A program made the translations under genes and the position numbers. Of a stretch of 64,000 nt of DNA, positions 17,818 to 26,990 are shown one piece after another (the first letter of the stretch is position 1; the number at the start of each line of letters is the position of its first letter). Under the pieces are notes generated by a model. That model did not search any database, was not told the origin of the DNA, and saw nothing but the letters and a program-made list of their open reading frames with translations. Source of the DNA: Martinezella hainanensis (lineage in GTDB: Bacteria > Pseudomonadota > Alphaproteobacteria > Rhizobiales > Rhizobiaceae); NCBI RefSeq assembly GCF_900094555.1, contig NZ_FMAC01000008.1, positions 27,485-91,484 on the forward strand. The letters are read 5' to 3'.

Positions 17818-18555
17818 TTAAACGAGGTTGTTGCGCACTGCAAAGGCGATGGCCTCCGAGCGGGTCTTGGTGGCGGTCTTGCGCATGACGCTGGTGATAT
17901 AGTTGTTAATGGTGTTGCGCGAGATCCCGAGAATCATCGCGATCTCGTCGCTCGTCTTGCCTTCCGCGATCCAGAACAGGCATTCCAGCTCACGCTCGGT
18001 CAGATCGAAATCACGCTCCAGCTTGCCCTCGAAGCAGCGCGTGGAGCTGGCGAGATAGCCGGCCAAGAGGCCGACATCCCTCAATCGCTCGGGCAGAAGC
18101 ACCGCCGCTTCACTCGCCAGCAGCAACAAGGAGAAGCGGGTGCGACCGACATTGAACGTCAACGCATGATATTGCCGGCCCACACCGTCAGGCAGCGAGA
18201 CATCATCGGGAAGCAGTGCCAGGCTCGGCTGAAATAGCGCCATGCACTTTTCCAGCTCGCCGATACGGCCGTAACCACTCGCCAGCTCCGTCGCCAGGCG
18301 CCGGACGAGATCGAAGGGCCAATCGGAGGAAATCACGAAATCGAGGCCGCTTTCCTGGACGAGATCGGACCTGACAAGAAGATAGTGGGAGGCGCCGGCA
18401 TAACTCGTCAGGGCATTTAGACCGGCTTGCAGATAGGCAGGACCAGAAACGGCATTCAGCTGCAGAATGAGCTGCTCGCGCGACATGGCTCCGGCGGACA
18501 CGATCAATCGCGCATCCCTATCGCCTTTGCTCAACTGCGATATCTGCATGTCCAT
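17818..18555 (-). CDS. visN: VisN, LuxR-type regulator of motility
   Basis: VisN acts with VisR, probably as a heterodimer, at the head of the motility cascade. From ATG 18555 (MDMQISQLSKGDRD, AGGA upstream) the protein is 245 aa, with an N-terminal sensory-type domain and a C-terminal LuxR HTH (TERELECLFWIAEGKTSDEI, ILGISRNTINNYITSVMRKT). The open frame extends to 18630 and a longer start is possible. It is the first gene of visNR, located between the switch operon and the chemotaxis operon as in S. meliloti. Confidence 0.93.
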   Translation of the reverse strand: MDMQISQLSKGDRDARLIVSAGAMSREQLILQLNAVSGPAYLQAGLNALTSYAGASHYLLVRSDLVQESGLDFVISSDWPFDLVRRLATELASGYGRIGELEKCMALFQPSLALLPDDVSLPDGVGRQYHALTFNVGRTRFSLLLLASEAAVLLPERLRDVGLLAGYLASSTRCFEGKLERDFDLTERELECLFWIAEGKTSDEIAMILGISRNTINNYITSVMRKTATKTRSEAIAFAVRNNLV

Positions 18556-19047
18556 ACTTGCATTTCCTGCCACTGTTTGACGATCGGTCGTCAACGAGAG
18601 CATTGTTCCGTCAGAACCCAATCCCTTCACCTCAGAGAACCGATAACGAAACTCGACGAGGCATCGAAGCCGGATCTTTCTCTATCGCGACACAAACATA
18701 TCCCGGTGGATTCGGGCGGATGGGCAAATATCTCATCCCTGAATTCAACATCCGCGATCGCGCCGGCATACATTGCCGCAAGCAAGATCCACGAACCATG
18801 AACTAATTTTTCCCGCTCCGGAATCTACGAACTTAAACATGCGAAACGCGGAAAACGATGGCCGATTCGCTCGGAATACACGGTTATTACGCAATAGATA
18901 AAGTATTTGTAAGTCGATTCTTTATACCCAGCAACCGTATATCCATTGAAATTCCATCTTACGAACACGTCAATTCATTCGGCAGCGACTAATTGATCAC
19001 AGGTGGTATCGACAATGAGGCAAGCTCAAATGCCACCCCTAGACAAA
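18556..19047. other. Intergenic region upstream of visN
   Basis: About 490 bp with no supported gene, notably AT-richer than its surroundings from about 18780 to 19000. It should hold the visNR promoter (minus strand) and ends at the terminator of the fliF-ending chemotaxis operon. I saw no clear CtrA (TTAA-N7-TTAA) or long palindromic operator. The AT-rich character suggests regulated binding, for example by a MucR-like protein, but that is a guess. Confidence 0.5.
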
Positions 19048-19077
19048 AAAAGGACCGGGAAATTTCCCGGTCCTTTT
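19048..19077 (-). terminator. Strong rho-independent terminator of the chemotaxis operon
   Basis: A perfect 30-bp palindrome with 15-bp arms: AAAAGGACCGGGAAA at 19048-19062 and its complement at 19063-19077. Read on the minus strand it lies immediately after the fliF stop codon and is followed by a run of seven T. It therefore ends the icpA-to-fliF transcript. Confidence 0.9.
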
Positions 19078-19078
19078 G

Positions 19079-20755
19079 TCAGGCTGCCTGATCGACGGCC
19101 CATTTTCTGAGGATCTTGGCGGCGCGCTCTTCGCTGATTTCCACCATGCGGGACAGGCGGCGCTCCGGCCCTTCCTTGACGCGGCGGTTGAAGGTGCCGC
19201 CGTCGTCGCCCATCGTCAGCAAGTCGTCGGTGCTGTCGAAGCCGAAGTCCGAGCCGAAGCCGTCCATCAGCGCCGCGCCGGGGCCGCCCACCGCCGGGGC
19301 AAAATCCGGCAGTTCCAGGCCTGCCGCTTCCGGAAGCGCCGTACTGTTGGACGAACCACCGAGTGAGCGGATCAGCGGACGGAAGCCCATCCAGACGATC
19401 AGGAAGGCGACCGCAACGAAGGCGAGCGAGTTGATGATGCCGGCCATGTTGCGGCTCAGCATATCGGTGATGCTGAAGCCGGAAGACGTGTCCTCAAGCA
19501 GCTGGTTGTCGAGGAAGTCCATGGCATTGACGGTGACGATGTCGCCGCGGGCCGGATCGACGCCTGCCGCCGTTGCGACGATCTTCTGCATTTCGGCGAC
19601 ATAGGCGTCGACCTTCGCCTGATCCGCGCCCTGGCCGACCATCTGGGCAATGCGGCCCCTGTTGACCACCACGGCGACGGACAGCTTTTCGATCTTGTAG
19701 CTGTTGCGGGTCGTCGCGGTCGTCTTGCTGTTGATTTCGTAGTTGGTCTGCTCTTCGCGCTTGTCGGACTGATCGTTCGACGTCGGCGTATTGCCGCCGG
19801 ACTGCGGAGCGGCTTGCGGAATGTTCTGCTCCACGGTCGCGGCGCTATCGGGCTGGCTCTGCTGCGACTTCTGCGCTTCCTTCACGGTGCGGACGGAGCG
19901 CTCGACCTTCGAGTCTGGATCGTATGTGGTTTCCTGCACCTGCTGGCTGTCGGTGTTCAACTGCGCCGTCACGCTGGAGCGGAAATTGTCCATGCCGAGG
20001 AAAGGCGCGAGAGCCTTGTCGATATTGGATTCGACTTCGCTCTGCACGTTCTGCACGATGCCGAGGTTGCGGCTGAGAGCGCCGTTGCCGGGATCGTCGC
20101 CCGATGCAAGCAACTGACCGGTCGAGTCGAGAATCGTAACATCATCGACCTCCAGGCCGGGAACGGCGGAGGCGACGAGGTGGCGGATGGCAGAAGCCGA
20201 TTTGCGCGCAGCTTCGGCGCTTGCGCGGATCATGACGGATGCCGTCGGCTTCTGATCCGCCTTCCGGAAGTTGCCGACATCCTGCATGACGATGTGAACG
20301 CGTGCAGCACTGATGCCGGCGATCGAGGTGATGGTGCGGCTGATTTCGCCCTCGAGAGCGCGGACGCGGGTGACTTCCTGCATGAAGGACGTCAGACCGA
20401 GCGAACCGACATTGTCGAAGAGCTCATAACCGGCCTTGCCGCTGGTGGGCAGGCCGCGCTCGGCAAGAAGCGCACGGGCCTTGCCGGTCATGCCTGCCGG
20501 AACGGTCAGGCTGGTGCCATCCGTGCCGACCTGAAAATTGATCTTGGCTTCTGCGAGCGCGATGCTGATCTGGTTGAGATCCGTCGCATCCAGGCCGACA
20601 TACAGTGTCTCCTGTGCGGGCTTATTGACGTAGAGGGCTGCAAAAAGGATCAGCAGCATGGACACGGCGCCCACGCCCCCCAGGATCATCAGCCGCGTTC
20701 TCCCGAGATTCTGAAGATTCCGAAGTAGGGGAACTAATTGATTTAACAGATTCAT
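19079..20755 (-). CDS. fliF: Flagellar MS-ring protein FliF
   Basis: FliF builds the MS ring in the inner membrane. The 558-aa protein has an N-terminal membrane segment (LMILGGVGAVSMLLILFAAL), the ring-building motif region (SLTVPAGMTGKARALLAERG, LEGEISRTITSIAGISAARV and VHIVMQDVGNFRK), a low-complexity periplasmic loop rich in Q/S/N, and a second membrane segment (IINSLAFVAVAFLIVWMGF). Its C-terminal tail (EERAAKILRKWAVDQAA) is the FliG-binding end. Last gene of the chemotaxis operon, separated from cheT by about 170 bp. Confidence 0.97.
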   Translation of the reverse strand: MNLLNQLVPLLRNLQNLGRTRLMILGGVGAVSMLLILFAALYVNKPAQETLYVGLDATDLNQISIALAEAKINFQVGTDGTSLTVPAGMTGKARALLAERGLPTSGKAGYELFDNVGSLGLTSFMQEVTRVRALEGEISRTITSIAGISAARVHIVMQDVGNFRKADQKPTASVMIRASAEAARKSASAIRHLVASAVPGLEVDDVTILDSTGQLLASGDDPGNGALSRNLGIVQNVQSEVESNIDKALAPFLGMDNFRSSVTAQLNTDSQQVQETTYDPDSKVERSVRTVKEAQKSQQSQPDSAATVEQNIPQAAPQSGGNTPTSNDQSDKREEQTNYEINSKTTATTRNSYKIEKLSVAVVVNRGRIAQMVGQGADQAKVDAYVAEMQKIVATAAGVDPARGDIVTVNAMDFLDNQLLEDTSSGFSITDMLSRNMAGIINSLAFVAVAFLIVWMGFRPLIRSLGGSSNSTALPEAAGLELPDFAPAVGGPGAALMDGFGSDFGFDSTDDLLTMGDDGGTFNRRVKEGPERRLSRMVEISEERAAKILRKWAVDQAA

Positions 20756-20922
20756 TCTGTTCTCGCACGATTCGTCAAAGACCTGATGGCTTTGTGCTAT
20801 GCGGCGAAAATAGAAACCGAAACTTGTGCGAGCGTTTCGTCCGGCCAGAAAGGCCAGGAAAAAGCCGGGAAGAAACGAAGGAGATTATATAAGAAAAACA
20901 GTATCTATTGCTGACCGCGCGG

Positions 20923-21312
20923 TCAGAAGAAATCAAAGTCTCCGGCCGCCTTTGCTATGGGCTGGGAATGCGTGTGAAAACCGCCGCCGCCAAGCGCCCT
21001 TTGCATCTCCGTTAGCTTGACAAGGCTCAGCGCCGTCGCAAGGTCCACCGTCCAGCCCTCGGGCATGGTGCCGGCAATCGTGTCGATAAATTCGGCGATG
21101 CCGCGCGTCTTCTGCACGGCAAGATCGATGCCCTGGACCACCTTCATGGCCTCCGGCGAGGCCAATATGTTGGCATCACTGATGTCGAGCAGCTGGGGCT
21201 CGATACGTTCGATCAGATAGGCGACATCATGCAATTCGGAAACGATGCGCAAAAGGATAGCCGGAAGCGTCTCCTCGATGGCGGTCGTCTCAACGCGCTG
21301 GAAGGGGGTCAT
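20923..21312 (-). CDS. cheT: CheT, rhizobial chemotaxis protein with a CheZ-like DxxxQ motif
   Basis: CheT is a small chemotaxis-operon protein of rhizobia. The 129-aa sequence is mostly helical, with HDVAYLIERIEPQLLDISD, then QGIDLAVQKTRGIAEFIDT, a LVKLTEMQRAL segment and a C-terminal tail ending DFDFF. Residues 63-67 read DLAVQ, matching the DxxxQ catalytic pattern of CheZ phosphatases. To my knowledge CheT has recently been linked to CheY1-P dephosphorylation in S. meliloti, which would fit. It lies between cheD and fliF; its start is 16 bp from the cheD stop. Confidence 0.85.
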   Translation of the reverse strand: MTPFQRVETTAIEETLPAILLRIVSELHDVAYLIERIEPQLLDISDANILASPEAMKVVQGIDLAVQKTRGIAEFIDTIAGTMPEGWTVDLATALSLVKLTEMQRALGGGGFHTHSQPIAKAAGDFDFF

Positions 21313-21328
21313 GCGCTTGCCTCGTTGA

Positions 21329-21883
21329 TCAGAAAAATTCGATCGTGTTGTCTACCGGCTTGGGGGCAACAACCGGACGCTGTTCCAGCGCCACGGTCTT
21401 CTGCGTCTCAGCGCCGGTCAGCGGGTATTGCCTGGCCCTTCCGGAGATCGGCCAATATTCGATCTTGCGCCCATGCTCGCCGCCCGTGCTGGAGCTGACG
21501 ACTGGGATGCCTTCGTCTTTTAGAAATTGCATGGCGAAGATCGCGTTCTGCTCGCCGACATTGGAGAAGGTCGCAATCGTCTTGGCGCCGCCGAAGACTT
21601 TCGCCTCCAGCCGGTCGCGCCTTGCGCCCTTCTTCAGGAGACCGTTGATCAGAAGTTCCATCAGGTGCACGCCGTAACGCGTCGCATCGCCACCGCTCAT
21701 CGGCGAGTTCGCCATTCCCGGGAGGAGAAAATGGTTCATCCCGCCAACGCCGGCAATGGGATCGCGCAGGCAAGCCGCCACGCAAGAGCCGAGAATGGTC
21801 GTCAGCACCACGTCGGGATCGCTGATGACCTTGTACTCGCCCTGAATAATATGCACGCGACGGGCAGCACCCTCGACGATCAT
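21329..21883 (-). CDS. cheD: Chemoreceptor glutamine deamidase CheD
   Basis: CheD deamidates glutamines on chemoreceptors. The 184-aa protein has the catalytic Cys34 in ILGSCVAAC and His51 in GGMNHFLLPGM, plus KVFGGAKTIATFSNVGEQNA. A C-terminal tail ending DNTIEFF is beyond the core domain. The ATG overlaps the cheY2 stop by 4 bp. Both catalytic residues are intact. Confidence 0.95.
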   Translation of the reverse strand: MIVEGAARRVHIIQGEYKVISDPDVVLTTILGSCVAACLRDPIAGVGGMNHFLLPGMANSPMSGGDATRYGVHLMELLINGLLKKGARRDRLEAKVFGGAKTIATFSNVGEQNAIFAMQFLKDEGIPVVSSSTGGEHGRKIEYWPISGRARQYPLTGAETQKTVALEQRPVVAPKPVDNTIEFF

Positions 21884-22269
21884 TTTAGAGCTCCGAAGAC
21901 GGCCTCGATGGCAGCTTTCATCTTTTCGATGGTGAAGGGCTTGGCGAGCACGTTGTTGGCTCCGAGCTGCGCCGCCTTCTGGACCAGCGCGCGATCACCC
22001 TGCGCCGTCAGGATGATGAAGGCCGCCTTCTTCGTGGTCGGATTTGTCCGGACGGCCTGCAGGAGACCAAGCCCGTCCATTTTCGGCATGTTGAAGTCGG
22101 AGATGACCAGATGATGGGGCTGCTGCTCCATGATCTTCATCCCCTGCTCGCCGTCGCCGGCAGCCGTGATCTGCTTGAAGCCGAGCTGCGTCAGAGCATC
22201 ACTCAACAGAAGGCGACTGGTGACCTGATCGTCGACGATCAGAACTTTGATTTTCTCCGCTAGAGACAT
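21880..22269 (-). CDS. cheY2: Response regulator CheY2 (main motor regulator)
   Basis: Single-domain receiver of 129 aa with the acidic pair D13-D14, phospho-acceptor D58 (LVISDFNMPKMDG), T88 and K110. In S. meliloti CheY2-P is the output that slows the motor while CheY1 acts as a phosphate sink. The position between cheB and cheD identifies this copy as CheY2. The start overlaps the cheB stop by one base (TAATG). Confidence 0.93.
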   Translation of the reverse strand: MSLAEKIKVLIVDDQVTSRLLLSDALTQLGFKQITAAGDGEQGMKIMEQQPHHLVISDFNMPKMDGLGLLQAVRTNPTTKKAAFIILTAQGDRALVQKAAQLGANNVLAKPFTIEKMKAAIEAVFGALK

Positions 22270-23312
22270 TATTCGCTCCCTTCCTTTCGGGCGGCTGTGA
22301 TTTTCAAAATTTCCTCGCCAATGGCGTTCAGCGGAAACTGTTGTTCGACGGCGCCAAGTTCGTGGGCGACCCTCGGCATGCCGTAGACCACGCAGGTCTT
22401 CTCGTTCTGGCCGATGGTGCGCGCACCGGCGTGGCGCATCTTGAGGAGACCAGCGGCGCCGTCGCGCCCCATACCGGTCAGGATTACGCCGACGGCATTG
22501 CGGCCTGCCAGTTCGGCAACCGAATCAAAGAGCACGTCGACGGAAGGGCGATGGCCGTTCACCGGCCCGCCGTCCACCAGACGGCAATGGGGCGCGGAGG
22601 CATTGGCGACCCTAAGGTGCCTTTCGCCGCCCGGCGCCAGATAGATCTTGCCGATTTCCAGCCGCGCGCCATCGGTCGCCTCCTGGACGACCGGCGCGCA
22701 GAGGCGGTTCAGCCGCTCGGCAAAGCTGCGGGTGAAGGTCGGCGGCATATGCTGTGTGATGACGGTCGGCGGGCAATTGGCCGGAAACTTCTGCAGCACG
22801 TTGATCAACGCCTCGACGCCGCCGGTAGACGAGCCGATGGCGACGATCTTGCGACCAACACGGAAGTCGGCGACAGCCGGCGGCGGCACGCGCTGGGCGG
22901 CGGGCTTCACATATTGCCGCTGCGAGCGGGCTGCGGCCTTCACTTTGTCCGCCAAGTCGCCGAAGGGATGCGGCTCGCCCGGCGAAGGCTTTCCGACGCA
23001 GTCGAACGCTCCGATCTCAAGTGCGGCAAGCGTCGCGTCGGCGCCGCGATGCGTCATCGTGGAGACCATGATGACGGGCATGGGCCTGAGCGTCATGATC
23101 TTTTCCAGGAATTCGAGGCCGTTCATGTTCGGCATCTCGATATCGAGGGTGACGACATCGGGATTGAGCGCCTTGATCGCGGCGCGCGCTTCCATAGCGT
23201 CACCCGCCTGACCAATGACATCGACCTCGGGATCGGCACGCAAGACGGCGGTGATCAAGCCGCGCATGGTCGGAGAGTCGTCGACGACGAGAACGCGGGC
23301 AGCGGTGCTCAT
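22269..23312 (-). CDS. cheB: Chemoreceptor methylesterase CheB
   Basis: CheB demethylates (and can deamidate) chemoreceptors when phosphorylated. The 347-aa protein has an N-terminal receiver with phospho-acceptor D57 (VVTLDIEMPNMNGLEFLEK), a linker, and a methylesterase domain with catalytic serine in AIGSSTGGVEAL, histidine in VITQHMPPTFTRSFAERL and aspartate in LTGMGRDGAAGL. It overlaps cheR by 4 bp. Complete and typical. Confidence 0.97.
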   Translation of the reverse strand: MSTAARVLVVDDSPTMRGLITAVLRADPEVDVIGQAGDAMEARAAIKALNPDVVTLDIEMPNMNGLEFLEKIMTLRPMPVIMVSTMTHRGADATLAALEIGAFDCVGKPSPGEPHPFGDLADKVKAAARSQRQYVKPAAQRVPPPAVADFRVGRKIVAIGSSTGGVEALINVLQKFPANCPPTVITQHMPPTFTRSFAERLNRLCAPVVQEATDGARLEIGKIYLAPGGERHLRVANASAPHCRLVDGGPVNGHRPSVDVLFDSVAELAGRNAVGVILTGMGRDGAAGLLKMRHAGARTIGQNEKTCVVYGMPRVAHELGAVEQQFPLNAIGEEILKITAARKEGSE

Positions 23313-24217
23313 GGTTTTCTCCCCGCATTCTTGCCGAGATAGCGATAGGTGGTGATACCGATATTGTCGAAGACGTGCTTTGCCTCACCGGCGACCCGCT
23401 CGGAGTGGCCGATATAGAGGTGGCCGTGATCGTGGAGCTGGCCGGCAAAGCGCGTCCAGATCTTGGTCTGTGTCGGCTCGTCGAAATAGATGACGACGTT
23501 GCGGCAGAAGATGACGTCGAACAAGCCCTTGAAGGGCCATTGCCCGAGCAGGTTCAGCTCGTTGAAGGTGATGAGGCGCTTGACGCGATCGTCGATCTGG
23601 AATTTGCGGCGGCCCTGGACATTGACGTCCTGGAACCATTGCTTGCGCATGGCGGGCGAGATGGTTTCAAGCGAGTTCTCGTCATAGGCGCCGGCTCGGG
23701 CGAGCCCCAGGATCTTGGGATCGATGTCGGTCGCCAGGATCTTGAAGTCGAGATCGGCGACATTCGGCATCAAGGACAGCACGGTCAGCGCGATCGAATA
23801 GGGCTCCTGCCCGTCGGAACAGGCGGCCGACCAGATGCGAACCCGGCCGCCGGCCTTGGCGCGCGCCAGAAGACCCGGCAGAACCTCGTCGCGCAGATGA
23901 TCGAAATGGTGGTTTTCGCGGAAGAAGCGTGTGAAATTCGTCGTCAGATGCGACAGCATCTCGCGCCGCGCCGCACTTCCCGCTGGCGAGGAAACCAGCG
24001 CGCAGTAATCACGAAAGCCGGAAAGGCCCAGCGCGCGGATGTGCTTCGACAGCCTGGAATAGACCAACGACGCCTTGCTTTCGTTCAACGAAATACCCGC
24101 ATCCGCATAGATCATGGCGGCGATTTCCGAGAGGTCGCGCCGCGTCAGCGGATATTCGCCGCTCGCCAACACCTCGTCAGGAGAGGCCTTGAAATCTATC
24201 GCTCCCATCCCGCTCAT
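23309..24217 (-). CDS. cheR: Chemoreceptor methyltransferase CheR
   Basis: CheR methylates receptor glutamates from S-adenosylmethionine. The 302-aa sequence has an N-terminal helical domain (FRDYCALVSS), the SAM-binding region VRIWSAACSDGQEPYSIAL with LDFKILATDIDPKILGLARA, and FDVIFCRNVVIYFDEPTQTK. The ATG overlaps the cheW stop by 4 bp. Length and motifs are normal. Confidence 0.97.
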   Translation of the reverse strand: MSGMGAIDFKASPDEVLASGEYPLTRRDLSEIAAMIYADAGISLNESKASLVYSRLSKHIRALGLSGFRDYCALVSSPAGSAARREMLSHLTTNFTRFFRENHHFDHLRDEVLPGLLARAKAGGRVRIWSAACSDGQEPYSIALTVLSLMPNVADLDFKILATDIDPKILGLARAGAYDENSLETISPAMRKQWFQDVNVQGRRKFQIDDRVKRLITFNELNLLGQWPFKGLFDVIFCRNVVIYFDEPTQTKIWTRFAGQLHDHGHLYIGHSERVAGEAKHVFDNIGITTYRYLGKNAGRKP

Positions 24218-24684
24218 GCAGCCTCGCTTTCGCTTTCAGGGAACAGGGCTTCCAGCTCGATCAGGCAAATCATGCGGCGATCGATCGACACAATGCCGCG
24301 AGCAAACTGCCGCTCGTGATCGGAGGAGACTTCCGGCGTCGGCTGGATGCTGTCATCCGTGATCGTCAGAATGTCCGAAACCGCATCGACCAGGAGACCG
24401 ACCACCTTGCGGTTGATCTGCGCAACGATGATCACATGCCGCGCCGTCGGTTCCGCCCGCTTCATGCCGAGCCGGGCCGAGAGATCGATGATCGGCAGCA
24501 CCGCGCCACGCAGATTGATGACGCCGAGCATGTAGCCCGGCGCATGCGGCATGGCCGTTGCCGGGGTCCACCCACGGATTTCGCGAACCGACATGATGTC
24601 GACGCAGAATTCCTGATCGCCGATGCGGAAGGCGATCAGCTCGCGATTGCCCTGGCTCAGGTTCTTGACGGCATAAGACATCAA
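24214..24684 (-). CDS. cheW: Chemotaxis coupling protein CheW
   Basis: CheW links receptors to CheA. The 156-aa protein is a single CheW domain: LIAFRIGDQEFCVDIMSVRE, IRGWTPATAMPHAPGYMLGV, INLRGAVLPIIDLSARLGM, and VVGLLVDAVSDILTI. It follows cheA immediately (1 bp apart) and overlaps cheR by 4 bp. A soluble receptor (IcpA) is encoded in the same operon. Confidence 0.97.
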   Translation of the reverse strand: MMSYAVKNLSQGNRELIAFRIGDQEFCVDIMSVREIRGWTPATAMPHAPGYMLGVINLRGAVLPIIDLSARLGMKRAEPTARHVIIVAQINRKVVGLLVDAVSDILTITDDSIQPTPEVSSDHERQFARGIVSIDRRMICLIELEALFPESESEAA

Positions 24685-24685
24685 C

Positions 24686-26974
24686 TCACCCCGCCGCCGC
24701 GTAAGACATTTCGGGTTTCAGCGACTGGCCGCGCGAAGCGCCGACCACCGCGTCGACATCGAGGATCAGCGCCACGCGGCCATCGCCGAGGATGGTTGCA
24801 GCGGCAATGCCCGGGACGTGCGTGTAGTTTGCCTCGAGGCTCTTGATAACGACCTGGCGCTGACCCTGGATGGCGTCGACCATGAGGGCGCGCTGACCGC
24901 CGCCTTCCGATTCCACCAGCAGCGCGACGCCTTCGACCGGATTGGCCTGCGTGGCGCGGAAGTTCAGGATGCGGCCGACATCGACCAGCGGGCAGAAGCT
25001 GTTGCGGATCGAAATCAGGCGATGGTTAGCGCCGAAAGAGTGGATGGCGGAAGCCTCGGGCTGCAGTGTCTCGACGATCGCCGTCAGCGGCACAACCAGC
25101 GTCTGGCCGGCAACGGTGACCACCATGCCGTCGAGGACGGCGAGCGTCAGCGGCAGGCTCATGGTGAAGACCGAGCCCTGTCCCGGACGAGAGCTGATGT
25201 TGATACGTCCGCCGAGCGCCTGGATCGAGCGCTTGACTACGTCCATGCCGACGCCGCGACCGGAAATGTCCGAAATCTTGTCGGCGGTCGAGAAGCCCGG
25301 CAGGAAGATCAGGTTGTCGACTTCCTCGTCCGACAGATTGGCATCGGCCGGGATCAGATCGTTGTCGATCGCTTTCTGGCGCACCTTTTCGCGGTTGATG
25401 CCGGCGCCGTCGTCGGCAAGCTCGATCAGGATGCGGCCGGAGCGATGCTTTGCCGTCAGGCGAACCGTGCCTTCCGGGTTCTTGCCGAGCGTCGCGCGCT
25501 TTTCCGGGGTTTCGATGCCGTGGTCGACGGCATTGCGGATCATATGCGTCAGCGGTTCGGCAAGCTTGTCGATGACGGTCTTGTCGACTTCGGTATTCTC
25601 GCCCTCGGTGATCAGGCGGATCGACTTGCCGGTCATGTCGGCGATTTCGCGGACGATACGCGACATGCGCTGGAAGACCGGCTTCACCGGCTGGGCGCGG
25701 ATCGCCATGACGCTGTCCTGGATCTCGCGGGTGAGCTGCTGCAGCTCTTCAAGACCCATGTTGATGGAGGACGCGCCGTTATTGTCGTTCTCGATGACGC
25801 TCTGCGAGAGCATCGCCTGGTTGATGACGAGCTCGCCGACGAGGTTGATCAGGCGATCGACGCGGTCGAGGTCGACACGGATGGTCTGGCCGGCGGCGGC
25901 AGCGGCAGCGCTGTTCTGTGCAGCGGCGGCGTTGGAAGCGGCAGCGGCGGCAAGGGCTGCTTCCTTCTTCTCGACGCGTGCGGCAGCAGAGGCGAGCTGC
26001 GTGACGTTGCTTGCGGTTTCCGCAGCAGCGACGGCGGCAGCGACATCGTTTTTCAGCGCCGGCGTCTCCTCCACGGTTTCGGCAGCCGGGGCGGCGCCGT
26101 TATCGTCGAGGATCGAGAGATCGAAGGGCACGGGCACCATCGGCAATTCCTCGCCGCTTGAAGATCCGGTGCTTCCGGCCAGCTGGACATCGAGATCGCA
26201 ATCCCATTCGGCGAATTCGAAGACGGTGCGAATGGCGTCCTCGCCCTTGTCCGTCTTGATCGAGATTGCCCATTTGAAATAGGCGCCTTCGGGATCGATG
26301 TCGGGAAGAGCCGGCAGTGCGTCCATGTCGCAGAAGATGCTCATCTCGCCCAGCCGCGAAAGGTCTCGCAGCAGCAGCGTCGCGTCGTTGCCCTTGGCAT
26401 AGAGATCGGAGCGCGGCTTGAAGTTGACTTCATACTCCGGAACGCCGGCACCGGCCGGCTCGTCGGAGCCGAAATCGTCGTCGAAGCTGAAGGGGATCGG
26501 CTGGAAACCGCTGTCGTCCGTTGGTGCAGGCGCGGCCGCGACGGGCTTCGGAGCAGCCTCGGCGACCACTGCAACCGACGGCGCGGGAACCTCGCCGTTC
26601 GCCAGCGCTTCCAGTTCCTTGACCAGGCCGCGGCTGCGGGCCTGATCGACACTGCCGCCATCGCGAGCAGCATTGGTGAGATCCGCCAGAACGTCGGCGG
26701 CCTTGAGCATGACCTTCAGGACATCCTGGGTCGGCTCCAGCTTGTTGGATCGAACGCAATCAAGCGTGGTCTCGAAGACGTGGGCGAATGCGACCAGGTC
26801 GTCCAGACCGAAGGCACCTGCCCCACCCTTGATGGAATGAACGGCGCGGAACACGGCATTGACGGTTTCCGGGTCACGGTCTCCGTCATTCATTTTCAGG
26901 AGACCGGATTCCAGTTCGGCGAGCTGCTCTTCGCACTCCTGGAAGAAAATCTCTTTGATTTCGTTCATATCCAT
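24686..26974 (-). CDS. cheA: Chemotaxis histidine kinase CheA
   Basis: The 762-aa kinase has an N-terminal Hpt domain with phospho-His46 (VFRAVHSIKGGAGAFG), a P2-like middle, and a long Ala-rich linker around 25870-26050. A P3 dimerisation region (LDRVDRLINLVGELVINQAM) and a kinase core follow, with N-box HMIRNAVDHGIETPEKR, G1 ELADDGAGINREKV and G2 SGRGVGMDVVKRSIQALGG. The C-terminal CheW-like P5 domain contains TLVVPLTAIVETLQPEAS. Phosphotransfer goes to CheY1, CheY2 and CheB. Complete and typical of alphaproteobacterial CheA. Confidence 0.97.
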   Translation of the reverse strand: MDMNEIKEIFFQECEEQLAELESGLLKMNDGDRDPETVNAVFRAVHSIKGGAGAFGLDDLVAFAHVFETTLDCVRSNKLEPTQDVLKVMLKAADVLADLTNAARDGGSVDQARSRGLVKELEALANGEVPAPSVAVVAEAAPKPVAAAPAPTDDSGFQPIPFSFDDDFGSDEPAGAGVPEYEVNFKPRSDLYAKGNDATLLLRDLSRLGEMSIFCDMDALPALPDIDPEGAYFKWAISIKTDKGEDAIRTVFEFAEWDCDLDVQLAGSTGSSSGEELPMVPVPFDLSILDDNGAAPAAETVEETPALKNDVAAAVAAAETASNVTQLASAAARVEKKEAALAAAAASNAAAAQNSAAAAAAGQTIRVDLDRVDRLINLVGELVINQAMLSQSVIENDNNGASSINMGLEELQQLTREIQDSVMAIRAQPVKPVFQRMSRIVREIADMTGKSIRLITEGENTEVDKTVIDKLAEPLTHMIRNAVDHGIETPEKRATLGKNPEGTVRLTAKHRSGRILIELADDGAGINREKVRQKAIDNDLIPADANLSDEEVDNLIFLPGFSTADKISDISGRGVGMDVVKRSIQALGGRINISSRPGQGSVFTMSLPLTLAVLDGMVVTVAGQTLVVPLTAIVETLQPEASAIHSFGANHRLISIRNSFCPLVDVGRILNFRATQANPVEGVALLVESEGGGQRALMVDAIQGQRQVVIKSLEANYTHVPGIAAATILGDGRVALILDVDAVVGASRGQSLKPEMSYAAAG

Positions 26975-26990
26975 GAGGGGTGGATCCTGT

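Noticed and set aside
24818..26282. Long plus-strand frames opposite cheA
   Set aside because: Antisense of an intact CheA with all kinase motifs; no domain or ribosome binding site supports them.
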